A stretch of 64,000 nucleotides of DNA from positions 1 through 64,000 of the forward strand of contig NZ_UTVH01000034.1 in NCBI RefSeq assembly GCF_900585905.1. Direction: 5' to 3'. Within the stretch, counting starts at the first letter, position 1, and every line of letters begins with the position of its first letter. Below, one piece after another: positions 8,553-16,512 of this stretch. Below the pieces are notes generated by a model that saw nothing but the letters and a program-made list of their open reading frames with translations, was not told the origin of the DNA and did no database searches. The position numbers and the translations under genes were made by a program. Origin of the DNA: Pseudomonas viridiflava (GTDB taxonomy: Bacteria; Pseudomonadota; Gammaproteobacteria; Pseudomonadales; Pseudomonadaceae).

Positions 8553-10007
8553 TCAATGACGCCAGAAGGCGGGAATGCAGAGCACCAGCACCGTAATGAT
8601 TTCCAGCCTCCCCAAGAGCATGCCCAGGGACAGAATCCATTTTGCTGCATCCGGCAAGGTGGCGAAGTTGCCTGCCGGGCCAATGGTTTCGCCAAGCCCT
8701 GGCCCAACGCCCGACACCGTGCTGGCCGCGCCAGTGAGGGCCGTCATCCAGTCCAGGCCCAGCAGCGACAGCAGCAGGGCGATGACGCAGATGGTGATGG
8801 TGAAGAAGAACGAGAAGGTCAGGATCGAGCGAACGATTTCGTCATCCAGCCGGTGGCCGTTATACGTCTGCTTGAGCACGGCACGCGGATGAATCAGCTG
8901 GTTGAGGTTCGCCTTGAGCAGGATGTACGCGACCTGAAAGCGGAATATCTTCACGCCCCCGGCGGTTGAGCCTGAACAGCCACCGATAAAACCCAGATAA
9001 AAGAAGAACATCAGCGCGAAGTTGCCCCACAGGCTGTAGTCGCCAAGGGCAAAGCCGGTGGTGGTGACCACCGATGTGACGTTCAGGGCGACGTGGCGCA
9101 GTGCGTCATACCAGGGCAGATCGGTGGTGGCCCAGTACCACAGCGTCATCACCACCCAGGTGGCCAATAACAGCCCGAGCAGGCCACGCACCTGTTCGTC
9201 ACGAAACAGCGCGCCCCGGTTGCCGCGCAAGGTAGCGACATAAAGGGTGAAGGGCAGGCTGCCAAGGATCATCACCACAATCGCCACCCAGTGCACCGCA
9301 GGCTGTGGCCATTTCGCCAGGGACTGGTCCGAGGTGGAAAAACCGCCGGTGGAGATCGCCGACATGGCGTGGTTGATCGCATCGAACAGACTCATCCCGG
9401 CGGCCCAGAACGCCAGGCTGCCCAGCGTGGTGAAACCGACGTAGGCCAGCACGATGTACTTGGCGACCATGTGCGAGCGCGGCATGACTTTTTCGGAACG
9501 GTCGGAGGATTCGGTCTGGAACAGGCGCATGCCGCCGATCCGCAGCAGTGGCAGAATCGCCACCGCCATGCCGATGAAGCCGATGCCGCCCAGCCAGTGC
9601 AGCATCGAGCGCCAGATCAGAATCCCCGGCGACATGCTGTCCAGGCCGCTGAGCACAGTGGAGCCGGTGGCTGTAATGCCGGACATGCTTTCGAAGAACG
9701 AGTCGGTGTAACTGATGTGCTGGGTCAGCAGAAAGGGCAGGGCCGCGAAAACGCAGACCACGATCCAGCTGGAGACCGTCAGCAGATACATGTCCCGGGG
9801 GCGCAGATGTACATGTTCGGGGCGGCCGGGCACGATCAGCACCAGACCGGCCAGGAAGGTCAGCAGGCTGGCCCACAGAAACGAGCGCAGGTCTTCAAGC
9901 CGTTCGAAGATGACCAGCGTGATCATCGGCACGACCATGGCGATGGCCAGAGTAATAAGGAATATGCCGATGATGAAACCGATGATGCGCAGGGTCGGCA
10001 AAGCCAT
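8553..10007 (-). CDS. trkH: TrkH-family potassium uptake protein
   Basis: 484-residue multi-pass inner membrane K+ transporter subunit, the usual TrkH length. Pore-loop signatures typical of the family are visible: SGITATGSTVLSGLDSM, AISTGGFSTSD, and GGCSGSTAGGVKIFR. It works with the cytosolic NAD-binding TrkA protein, not encoded here. It is a single gene on the minus strand, separated by 80 bp from the Mpo1-like gene. Confidence 0.95.
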   Translation of the reverse strand: MALPTLRIIGFIIGIFLITLAIAMVVPMITLVIFERLEDLRSFLWASLLTFLAGLVLIVPGRPEHVHLRPRDMYLLTVSSWIVVCVFAALPFLLTQHISYTDSFFESMSGITATGSTVLSGLDSMSPGILIWRSMLHWLGGIGFIGMAVAILPLLRIGGMRLFQTESSDRSEKVMPRSHMVAKYIVLAYVGFTTLGSLAFWAAGMSLFDAINHAMSAISTGGFSTSDQSLAKWPQPAVHWVAIVVMILGSLPFTLYVATLRGNRGALFRDEQVRGLLGLLLATWVVMTLWYWATTDLPWYDALRHVALNVTSVVTTTGFALGDYSLWGNFALMFFFYLGFIGGCSGSTAGGVKIFRFQVAYILLKANLNQLIHPRAVLKQTYNGHRLDDEIVRSILTFSFFFTITICVIALLLSLLGLDWMTALTGAASTVSGVGPGLGETIGPAGNFATLPDAAKWILSLGMLLGRLEIITVLVLCIPAFWRH

Positions 10008-10167
10008 GTAGTCACTCTGACCGGGTCGGGGAAGTGCGCCATTCTACCCGCGACCGGCGGCAAGTAAACCGCAGCGATGCGACGTGGTTGGTAAGTAAAC
10101 GCCTGCCGGGTTCGTTATCCGGGTACACAGGCTCTAGAATGGCCGATCAATTTTCAGGAGGTAGCCC

Positions 10168-10728
10168 ATGCAAGCGCTCGATGTTCTGCTCAATCGTGTT
10201 TCGGTCCCGCGGCTGATTGATCCGGCCCCGGACGCTGCCCAGCGCGAAGTAATGTTCGGCGCCGCCTTGCGGGCGCCGGATCATGGGCAATTGCGGCCCT
10301 ATCGTTTCATTTCGGTAGAGGGCGCGGCGCGCGAGCGGATGGGTGATCTGCTGGTGCAGGCCCTGCAGGCAGGCGGCGGCGATGTCACCCCGCAGGCGCT
10401 GGAGAAGGCGCGCCTCGGCCCGTTGCGCGCGCCGCTGGTGGTGGTCGTGGTGGCCTGTCTGCAGGAGCACCACAAGGTGCCGAAGACAGAACAGTTGATC
10501 ACTGCCGGGTGCGCGGCCCATGGCGTCTTGCTGGCGGCCTACGCGCTGGGTGTCGGTGCGGTGTGGCGCTCCGGCGAGTTGTCGTATTCGCCGGTGGTCG
10601 CCGAAGGCTTTGGCCTGGTGGCTGGCGAAGAAGTGATCGGTTTTCTTTACCTCGGCACGCCGCAGAACCCGCCACGGGTAGCGGCCAAGGTCGCGGTTGC
10701 CAGCCACGTCAGCGAGTGGCAAGGCTGA
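10168..10728 (+). CDS. YdjA-like nitroreductase family protein
   Basis: 186-residue FMN-dependent nitroreductase-fold protein, close to the YdjA/TdcA group in size. The motif RRSVPRLIDPAP-type start here reads RVSVPRLIDPAP, followed by LRAPDHGQLRPYRF, the FMN-contact region, and GVGAVWRSGE. A very strong ribosome binding site (AGGAGGT) precedes the ATG. The natural electron acceptor is unknown. It is convergent with the cpx cluster, with 20 bp between. Confidence 0.88.
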   Translation: MQALDVLLNRVSVPRLIDPAPDAAQREVMFGAALRAPDHGQLRPYRFISVEGAARERMGDLLVQALQAGGGDVTPQALEKARLGPLRAPLVVVVVACLQEHHKVPKTEQLITAGCAAHGVLLAAYALGVGAVWRSGELSYSPVVAEGFGLVAGEEVIGFLYLGTPQNPPRVAAKVAVASHVSEWQG

Positions 10729-10748
10729 TCCCTGGTCTTTGCTAGATC

Positions 10749-12086
10749 CTAGGCGCCGACAGTTGCCGCATCGGCGGGCAAATCAAGTGTGGCAATGAAG
10801 CCGCCCTGGGGGTGATTGCTCAGGATCAGGTCACCACCGTGGCGCTGCGCGGCCCGGCGCGCAATTGCCAGACCGAGGCCGTGGCCGGGCGCGGTCTGAC
10901 CGGGCGCGCGGTAGAAGGGCTCGCCCAATTGCAGCAGATGTTCAGGGGCAACCCCGGGGCCATGGTCGCGCACACTCAGTTGCAGGCGCTCGCCTGATCG
11001 TTGTGCCTGGATCTCGACGGGCATGCCAGGAGGGTTGAAGCGCAGAGCGTTGCGCAACAGGTTGTCAGTGGCCCGCTCGATCATGTCGGGCCAGCCCTGT
11101 AGACGCAGGTTGTCTTCGACGTCAATGTTGATCTGCTGGTCAGTGCCGTCCAGTTGCGTGTCATTCCTGAGCCGCAACAGCAGCGCCGCAAGATCAATCA
11201 CCTCGGTACTGCTCAGTTGCGCGTCAAGCCTGGCCAGAGCGAGGATTTCACTGATCAGCGCTTCCAGGCGGTCGCATTCACGACTCAGGCGCGGCCAGAG
11301 TTTCTCCCGTTCCGCCGGTTCTGCGCGTTCCGCCAAGGCCAGCGCGATACGCAAGCGGGCCAGGGGCGAGCGCAACTCGTGAGACACATCACGCAGCAGT
11401 TGGCGCTGGCTGCCGATCAGGCTCTGCAGGCGCGCACCCATGCGGTTGAAGTCGGTGGCCAGCACGCCGAATTCATCGCGGCGATTGGCCAATTGCGCCA
11501 GGCTGTTCTGCTGATAGGTGGTCTGGCCAAGGTCGTGCACGGCACCCCGCAAACGGCTCAACGGGCGGGTGATGGACAGCGTCACCATCAGGCTGAACAG
11601 GGTCAGCACTACCAGCGCAATGCCCAGCGCGCTGAGGGGCCACATCAGGCTGTCGCGATGCCAGGCGTCCAGCGCCGGATGCGGAACCCGATAGATCAGC
11701 AGGTAGGTTTCCCCGGTTTTGTCACTGGTGTATTCAGCGGTCAGACGCCGCCACGGCAGCGGCCGGGGATCATCGCCCTGACGCGCTTCAAGGGCTTCGG
11801 CCCGCGGTGAAACGGTGCCACGCACCACCGGGTCGCCGCTGTCATTGAGGACCTGGACGTCGATATGGTGCTTGCGCTTGATGCCCTGCAGATAGTCTTG
11901 CGCGGCGTCCGCCCCCTGACTCTCGTAGCGCTCGGTCCAGGCTTGTGGCAACTGGCTCAGCAGCGGATGGCGGCTGAGGATCCAGGCGTCTTGATTGAGC
12001 ATGTGGCCGAGCAGGATCGACAGGCCCGCAACCAGGGCAATGGCCAGCCAGAAGCTGGCCAGGATACGCCAGAACAATGAACGCAC
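10749..12086 (-). CDS. cpxA: CpxA-like sensor histidine kinase
   Basis: 445-residue inner membrane sensor kinase. TM1 is at about residues 4-24, a periplasmic domain follows, TM2 is near 150-172, then HAMP, the H-box (SHELRSPLARLR), N-box (NLLRNALRF) and G-boxes (DHGPGVAPEH, GHGLGLAIARR). The start is GTG 12086, with GAGG upstream, not the longer open frame from 12185 that overlaps cpxP. Together with the response regulator and Spy/CpxP-type protein next to it, this matches the envelope-stress Cpx system (PA3206-PA3204 order in P. aeruginosa). Confidence 0.88.
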   Translation of the reverse strand: MRSLFWRILASFWLAIALVAGLSILLGHMLNQDAWILSRHPLLSQLPQAWTERYESQGADAAQDYLQGIKRKHHIDVQVLNDSGDPVVRGTVSPRAEALEARQGDDPRPLPWRRLTAEYTSDKTGETYLLIYRVPHPALDAWHRDSLMWPLSALGIALVVLTLFSLMVTLSITRPLSRLRGAVHDLGQTTYQQNSLAQLANRRDEFGVLATDFNRMGARLQSLIGSQRQLLRDVSHELRSPLARLRIALALAERAEPAEREKLWPRLSRECDRLEALISEILALARLDAQLSSTEVIDLAALLLRLRNDTQLDGTDQQINIDVEDNLRLQGWPDMIERATDNLLRNALRFNPPGMPVEIQAQRSGERLQLSVRDHGPGVAPEHLLQLGEPFYRAPGQTAPGHGLGLAIARRAAQRHGGDLILSNHPQGGFIATLDLPADAATVGA

Positions 12087-12106
12087 GGCAGAACCTCGAA
12101 TGAAGA

Positions 12107-12135
12107 AACCCGGCACGCCTGGGGCGTACCGGGTT
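12107..12135 (-). terminator. Hairpin between cpxP and cpxA (attenuator-like)
   Basis: On the minus strand AACCCGGTACGCC pairs with GGCGTGCCGGGTT across a 3-nt loop (13 pairs including one G-U), followed by a weak TTTCTTC tract, just before the cpxA ribosome binding site. It could terminate part of the transcripts or stabilise the cpxP end of the mRNA. Confidence 0.6.
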
Positions 12136-12151
12136 CGATTGAAGCAATAGC

Positions 12152-12586
12152 TTACTGGGCTTTTTGCGCCTTTTGCGCTTTCCATGCTTCGAATTCGGCA
12201 CGCTCAGCCATTTTCGCATCACGCTCCTTTTTCATTTCGTCGAATTCCTTTTGCTGCTCGGGTTTGAGCAGGGCGCGAATGTCGCTGTCAGTCTTGCCGC
12301 GACGAGCATCGAGCTCATCTTTCATAGCCTTCTGATCGGCGGCGGACAGCTTGGCCAGGTACTTCTCGGTCACGTCCTTGCGGTCGTGCATCTGTGCACC
12401 CATCAGGCGACCAATCTGCTGACGCTGCTCGCGGGTCAGGTCCAGCTGTTCGAATGGACCACGCTCGTGGTGCATGCCCATACGCGGGCCTTCAGGGCCA
12501 GGGCCGGGGCCGTCGACCGGTGGCATTGCCATTGCCACGGTGGGCAGGGTTGCAGCGAACATCAGAGCGATCAAAGTCTTGCGCAT
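12152..12586 (-). CDS. cpxP: Spy/CpxP-family periplasmic chaperone-like protein
   Basis: 144 residues. A signal peptide (MRKTLIALMFAATLPTVAMA) is followed by a Gly/Pro-rich stretch and the helical core with the family LTxxQ-type motifs (LDLTREQRQQIGRLM; ALLKPEQQKEFDEM). The C-terminus is rich in KAQ repeats. CpxP/Spy proteins act in the periplasm on misfolded proteins and damp the sensor kinase. A CpxR-box-like site lies 84-99 bp upstream. It sits between the response regulator and the kinase genes. Confidence 0.88.
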   Translation of the reverse strand: MRKTLIALMFAATLPTVAMAMPPVDGPGPGPEGPRMGMHHERGPFEQLDLTREQRQQIGRLMGAQMHDRKDVTEKYLAKLSAADQKAMKDELDARRGKTDSDIRALLKPEQQKEFDEMKKERDAKMAERAEFEAWKAQKAQKAQ

Positions 12587-12669
12587 GGTGTATCTCCTTG
12601 TCTCGAATCCGGCTCGTTGCCGGTTGAGGCCAGTTTAGGGAGATCAACGTCAAGCGCGGTCAGGGGACT

Positions 12670-12685
12670 GTAAAGGCTGGGTAAA
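12670..12685 (-). promoter_or_regulatory. Candidate CpxR box upstream of cpxP
   Basis: Two GTAAA half sites separated by 6 bp (plus strand 12670-12674 and 12681-12685) match the known CpxR box, GTAAA-N4-8-GTAAA. The site lies in the 185-bp gap between cpxR and cpxP, 84-99 bp before the cpxP start, so cpxP can be induced separately from cpxR. Confidence 0.65.
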
Positions 12686-12713
12686 GAGGGCGGGGAGAAG
12701 TGATTGATTTCAA

Positions 12714-12757
12714 GCTGCAAGAGGTAGCGCACGCGTGCTTCATAGCCCTCTTGCAGC
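12714..12757. repeat. Inverted repeat downstream of cpxR
   Basis: GCTGCAAGAGG (12714-12724) and CCTCTTGCAGC (12747-12757) form an 11-bp perfect stem with a 22-nt loop, 15 bp after the cpxR stop. There is no T-tract. The core AGCTGCAAG/CTTGCAGC is used again in the hairpin at 60328-60396. Confidence 0.6.
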
Positions 12758-12771
12758 GTGCAGCCTGGTCA

Positions 12772-13449
12772 TCAGACTGCGTAGTAATAACCGCGGCTGC
12801 GCAGCGCAACGATGCGCGGGCGGCCGTCAGGGTGTGGGCCAATTTTCTTGCGCAGGTTGCTGACGTGCATGTCCAGGCTGCGGTCATACAGGGTCAGCTT
12901 GCGGCCCAGGGCCAGTTGCGCCAGCTCCTGTTTGTCTAGCGGTTCCCCCGGCTGGCCCAGCAGCGCTTCAAGCAGGCGGCTTTCTGAAACCGTCAGCACC
13001 AGCTCCTGATCGTTGATGATCGCCACGCCACGCACCGGGCTGAAACTCAGATCACCGACTTCCAGCTGCGACGAGACGGCGGCAGGGTGGCTGCGGCGCA
13101 GAACGGCGCGCAGGCGTGCGGTCAATTCACGGGGGTCGCAGGGTTTGGCCAGGTAATCGTCGGCGCCCAGCTCCAGGCCGAGGATACGGTCCAGCGGTTC
13201 GCCACGGGCCGACAGCATCAATACTGGCAAGTCCGGGTGGTTGCTGCGAAGTTGTTTGAGCAGTTCCAGGCCACTGCCGTCGGGCAGCATGACGTCCAGC
13301 ACCACCGCCGCGGGCGAGGTGTCAGCCAGCGCTTTCCGGGCGCTGCTGCCATCGTGGCAAGCGCGCACCAGAAAACCTTCCTGGCTCAACCAGCTGCTCA
13401 GCAGCTCACACAGCTCCACGTCATCATCAATCAGTAACAGCTCGCTCAT
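12772..13449 (-). CDS. cpxR: CpxR-like OmpR-family response regulator
   Basis: 225-residue two-domain regulator. The receiver domain has the acidic pocket (LLIDDDVELC), the phospho-acceptor in VVLDVMLPDGSGLE (about residue 52) and the conserved Lys in DDYLAKPCDPRE. The C-terminal winged helix includes LTVSESRLLEALL and the final RSRGYYY. It is the probable partner of the kinase at 10749-12086; cpxP lies between them. Order on the transcript is cpxR, cpxP, cpxA. Confidence 0.9.
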   Translation of the reverse strand: MSELLLIDDDVELCELLSSWLSQEGFLVRACHDGSSARKALADTSPAAVVLDVMLPDGSGLELLKQLRSNHPDLPVLMLSARGEPLDRILGLELGADDYLAKPCDPRELTARLRAVLRRSHPAAVSSQLEVGDLSFSPVRGVAIINDQELVLTVSESRLLEALLGQPGEPLDKQELAQLALGRKLTLYDRSLDMHVSNLRKKIGPHPDGRPRIVALRSRGYYYAV

Positions 13450-13456
13450 TTCGCCC

Positions 13457-13861
13457 TCAATTCAGCCACTGTCGACGTTGCTTGCGTCCGCCCCGGGCAA
13501 AGAAACCGCAAAGAAGAGCTATCAGCGCCACTCCGCCTCCCGCCACGAACCATTGTTGTTGCTCGGTGAGAATGCGCTGAGGCTCGGCCGCCAGCGCTTC
13601 TTTGAGTTGCAGTTTGAGCCGTTGGTTCTCCTGACGCAGACGCGCCAGCTGCGCACTGTCGCGCTCGGCGTCGCCATCGTGCAGCTGCGTTTGCAATTCC
13701 TCACGCTTGAGTTCACTGCCCTGCACGCCCTGTTGAAGATCGCCGCCTTGCCTGACTGGCGCCGACAGCGACGGTTGACTGGCAGGCGAGGCGCCTGATT
13801 CTTCGGCCTGGGCCAGGGTGGTGAACATCGTCATTACAGCTACCAGCAGACATGACCGCAT
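13457..13861 (-). CDS. Membrane-anchored coiled-coil protein of unknown function
   Basis: 134 residues, not assigned to a known function. A signal peptide (about residues 1-19, ending AQA) is followed by a Ser/Pro/Gln-rich stretch, a coiled coil (LARLRQENQRLKLQLKEAL), and a single C-terminal membrane segment (VAGGGVALIALLCGFFA) with a basic tail. The layout resembles the C-terminal half of TIGR04211/SH3-type envelope proteins but lacks the SH3 domain. It ends 7 bp before the cpxR start, so it is probably in the same operon. Confidence 0.75.
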   Translation of the reverse strand: MRSCLLVAVMTMFTTLAQAEESGASPASQPSLSAPVRQGGDLQQGVQGSELKREELQTQLHDGDAERDSAQLARLRQENQRLKLQLKEALAAEPQRILTEQQQWFVAGGGVALIALLCGFFARGGRKQRRQWLN

Positions 13862-13996
13862 CTGAACTCCTGTATCAACACAGTGTTTTTATCGAACATT
13901 CAGCAGGTTGTCGGCAGCATGCGGGGAATGATGAGGGTCATGACGTTCGAGCGCCTGCCCGACGAGGGCGGGAACCAGGGCGCAACCGATGTGAAG

Positions 13997-14022
13997 CCTG
14001 ACCGCTTTGGGCAGCGGTCAGG
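13997..14022 (-). terminator. Hairpin downstream of yciI
   Basis: CCTGACCGCT and AGCGGTCAGG form a perfect 10-bp stem with a 6-nt loop, 14 bp after the yciI stop on the minus strand. No T-run follows, so it may be a transcript-end or stabilising hairpin rather than a classic terminator. Confidence 0.5.
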
Positions 14023-14035
14023 ACCTGTGCAGACC

Positions 14036-14335
14036 CTAGGGCAGCACTTGCTTGAAGGGTTTGACCACCACCGAGGCGTAGACACCGGCTGCGACGAACG
14101 GGTCCGCTTCAGCCCAGCCCTTGGCCGCACTCAACGAGTCGAACTCGGCGACGATCAGGCTGCCGGAGAACCCCGCAGTACCCGGGTCGTTGCTGTCCAC
14201 TGCAGGGTGTGGCCCGGCGATGACCAGACGGCCTGCGTCCTTGAGCGCGACGATGCGGTCAAGGTGCGCGGGGCGGACGCTGAGGCGTTTTTCCAGCGAG
14301 TTTTCGACGTCTGTGGAAATGATTGCGTAAAGCAT
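14036..14335 (-). CDS. yciI: YciI family protein
   Basis: 99 residues, matching YciI in length and pattern ([14 protein letters not shown] start, [17 protein letters not shown], final [17 protein letters not shown]). The family has a ferredoxin-like fold with a conserved His-Asp pair suggestive of an enzyme, but its reaction is unknown. It directly follows yciB with 1 bp between them, the same pairing as in enterobacteria. Confidence 0.92.
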   Translation of the reverse strand: MLYAIISTDVENSLEKRLSVRPAHLDRIVALKDAGRLVIAGPHPAVDSNDPGTAGFSGSLIVAEFDSLSAAKGWAEADPFVAAGVYASVVVKPFKQVLP

Positions 14336-14336
14336 G

Positions 14337-14939
14337 TCAATCCTCGGGTTTGGTTTCAGTAGGTGGAGTGGCCGGGTCGCTCATGTGTCGGGACAGGTAA
14401 ATGCCCTGGCCCACCAGAAACAGCAGGGTCATGCCCAGGCTGCCGAACACTTTGAAGTCGACCCAGAACTCTTGAAAGGTGAACGCCACATACAGGTTGG
14501 CCGCACCGCAGAACAGGAAGAAAATGATCCACGCGATATTGAGCTTGAACCAGATCGCCTGCGGCAGGCTGATGGCGTGGCCCATGATGCGCTGGATCAG
14601 CGGCCGATCACCGATGAAGTGACTGCCGGCGAACGCCAGTGCAAACAGCCAGTTGACCACCGGCGCTTTCCATTTAAGGAACGTTTCACTGTGGAAGGCC
14701 AGCGTCAGGCTGCCGAACACCAGACAGGCAACCAGGGTCAGCCACTGGCTTTTCTCCAGCTTGCCCTGCTTGATGAACAGGATGCCGTAGACCACCAGTG
14801 AACTGACAATCAGCATCGCAGTCGCACTGAAAATACCGCCGAGCATGTAGGTATCGCCGAGGATATCTATCGCGCGGGGTTCGGTTTTGTAGACGATGAA
14901 AAATAGCAGCAGCGGGATGAAATCGATCAATTGTTTCAC
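14337..14939 (-). CDS. yciB: Septation protein A / YciB inner membrane protein
   Basis: 200-residue polytopic inner membrane protein. The GTG at 14939 gives the family N-terminus ([19 protein letters not shown]); the frame is open to 14978 but the extra residues are not typical. Later motifs [28 protein letters not shown] [19 protein letters not shown] and [17 protein letters not shown] match YciB. It affects cell division and envelope integrity. It is divergent from the PHP gene. Confidence 0.93.
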   Translation of the reverse strand: MKQLIDFIPLLLFFIVYKTEPRAIDILGDTYMLGGIFSATAMLIVSSLVVYGILFIKQGKLEKSQWLTLVACLVFGSLTLAFHSETFLKWKAPVVNWLFALAFAGSHFIGDRPLIQRIMGHAISLPQAIWFKLNIAWIIFFLFCGAANLYVAFTFQEFWVDFKVFGSLGMTLLFLVGQGIYLSRHMSDPATPPTETKPED

Positions 14940-15005
14940 AATGGCAGCCAGAAGCAGGATGTGGCGGCATAATAACAAACATCAATGACAGCGAAAGCGC
15001 CACCT

Positions 15006-15869
15006 ATGAATGTTGACCTGCACTGCCACAGCACCGCTTCAGATGGTGCGCTCGCGCCTTCGGTTCTGGTTGCGCGGGCCCACGAGAACGGCGTGCGCCT
15101 GCTTGCCCTGACCGACCACGATACCCTCGAAGGGCTCGAAGAAGCCCGTGCGGCGGCGCTTGCGCTGGATATGCAGCTGGTCAACGGGGTCGAGCTTTCC
15201 TGCACCTGGGGCGGTGCGACGATCCACGTTCTGGGCTATGGCTTTGCCATGGACGCGCCGGTTCTGCTGGCGGCAATCGCGCGTTTGCATGAAGGACGCT
15301 GGTTGCGCGCTGAAGAAATCAGTCGCAAATTGGCGATCAAAGGTATGCCTGGGGCGCTGGAAGGAGCTCGCGCCATCCAGCAGACCCTGGGCGATAGCGG
15401 CAATGCGCCTGCCAGGCCGCATTTCGCCGATTTCCTGGTGCAGCAGGGTTACGTCAGGGATCGCGCCGAAGCCTTTCGCAAATGGCTGGGCGCCGGCAAG
15501 CTCGGCGACGTCAAGCAGCACTGGCCGACGCTGGAAGAAACCGTCGCCACGTTGCGACAGTCCAATGCCTGGGTCAGCCTTGCGCATCCGTTGCATTACG
15601 ATTTCACCCGCAGTAAACGGCGTAAACTGGTGGCCGAATTCATTCAGGCTGGCGGCCATGCCATTGAAGTGGTCAACGGTCTGCCGCCTGCCGAGCAGGT
15701 GGGGACGCTGTCGATTCTGGCCCGTGAGTTTGGCCTGCTGGTGAGTGCTGGCAGTGATTTTCATGGCCCTGGCGGCTGGTCCGAAATCGGCGTCTATCGC
15801 CCGGTGCCTGAAGACCTGCCACCTCTCTGGTCGCGGTTCAAACATGATCAGCCTACTGCTGCCTTCTGA
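15006..15869 (+). CDS. rnm: PHP-domain phosphoesterase (RNase AM / YciV)
   Basis: 287 residues. The N-terminus VDLHCHSTASDGALAPS is the first PHP metal motif; LTDHDTLEG, VELSC, SLAHPLHY and SAGSDFHGPG provide the others. In E. coli YciV is a 5'-3' exonuclease on short oligonucleotides and 5' ends of rRNA (RNase AM). The ATG at 15006 places the metal motif at the N-terminus as in the family. It is followed 13 bp later by yciO. Confidence 0.9.
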   Translation: MNVDLHCHSTASDGALAPSVLVARAHENGVRLLALTDHDTLEGLEEARAAALALDMQLVNGVELSCTWGGATIHVLGYGFAMDAPVLLAAIARLHEGRWLRAEEISRKLAIKGMPGALEGARAIQQTLGDSGNAPARPHFADFLVQQGYVRDRAEAFRKWLGAGKLGDVKQHWPTLEETVATLRQSNAWVSLAHPLHYDFTRSKRRKLVAEFIQAGGHAIEVVNGLPPAEQVGTLSILAREFGLLVSAGSDFHGPGGWSEIGVYRPVPEDLPPLWSRFKHDQPTAAF

Positions 15870-15882
15870 ACAGGAAGATACC

Positions 15883-16512
15883 GTGAGTCAATTTTTCCAG
15901 GTCCACCCGGAAAACCCCCAGGCGCGCCTGATCAAACAGGCGGCGGAAATCATCAAGTCCGGCGGGCTGGTGATCTATCCCACTGATTCCTCCTACGCAT
16001 TGGGTTGCCAGCTGGGCGATAAAAACGCCATCGAGCGGATTCGCCGCCTGCGTCAGCTCGATGACAAGCACAACTTCACCCTGATGTGCTGCGACCTGTC
16101 GCAACTGGGGTTGTTTGCCAAAGTTGACACGGGTGCCTTTCGCGCTTTGAAGGCGCACACGCCGGGGCCATACACCTTTATTCTCAACGCTACGCGCGAG
16201 GTGCCCCGGCTCATCCTGCACCCGAAACGGCGGACCATCGGCCTGCGCGTGCCGCAGCATCCGATTGCCCAGGCGCTGCTCGAAGCGCTGGGCGAGCCGC
16301 TGATGAGCGTCAGCCTGATCCTGCCGGGTGAAAGCGTGCCGATGAGTGACCCCTACGAAATGCGCCAGATTCTTGAGCATTCGGTCGACCTGATCATCGA
16401 TGGCGGCATGGGCGGTATTTCCGCATCGACGGTGATCAACCTCACCGGCAGCGAGCCGGAGGTGATTCGCGTTGGCTGTGGCGACCCGACACCCTTTGGC
16501 GTCGTGGCCTGA
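15883..16512 (+). CDS. yciO: YciO, YrdC/Sua5-family L-threonylcarbamoyladenylate synthase-like protein
   Basis: 209 residues, the normal YciO length, starting at GTG 15883 with AGGA upstream and the typical SQFFQVHPENPQARLIKQA. The YrdC-fold motifs GGLVIYPTDSSYALGC and TPGPYTFIL are present. YrdC proteins make threonylcarbamoyl-AMP for tRNA t6A; YciO's own role is less clear. The stop overlaps the scpA start (TGATG). Confidence 0.92.
   Translation: MSQFFQVHPENPQARLIKQAAEIIKSGGLVIYPTDSSYALGCQLGDKNAIERIRRLRQLDDKHNFTLMCCDLSQLGLFAKVDTGAFRALKAHTPGPYTFILNATREVPRLILHPKRRTIGLRVPQHPIAQALLEALGEPLMSVSLILPGESVPMSDPYEMRQILEHSVDLIIDGGMGGISASTVINLTGSEPEVIRVGCGDPTPFGVVA

Noticed and set aside
12087..12185. 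33-residue N-terminal extension of the CpxA-like kinase
   Set aside because: It overlaps cpxP and the intergenic hairpin; GTG 12086 with its own ribosome binding site gives a normal kinase start.
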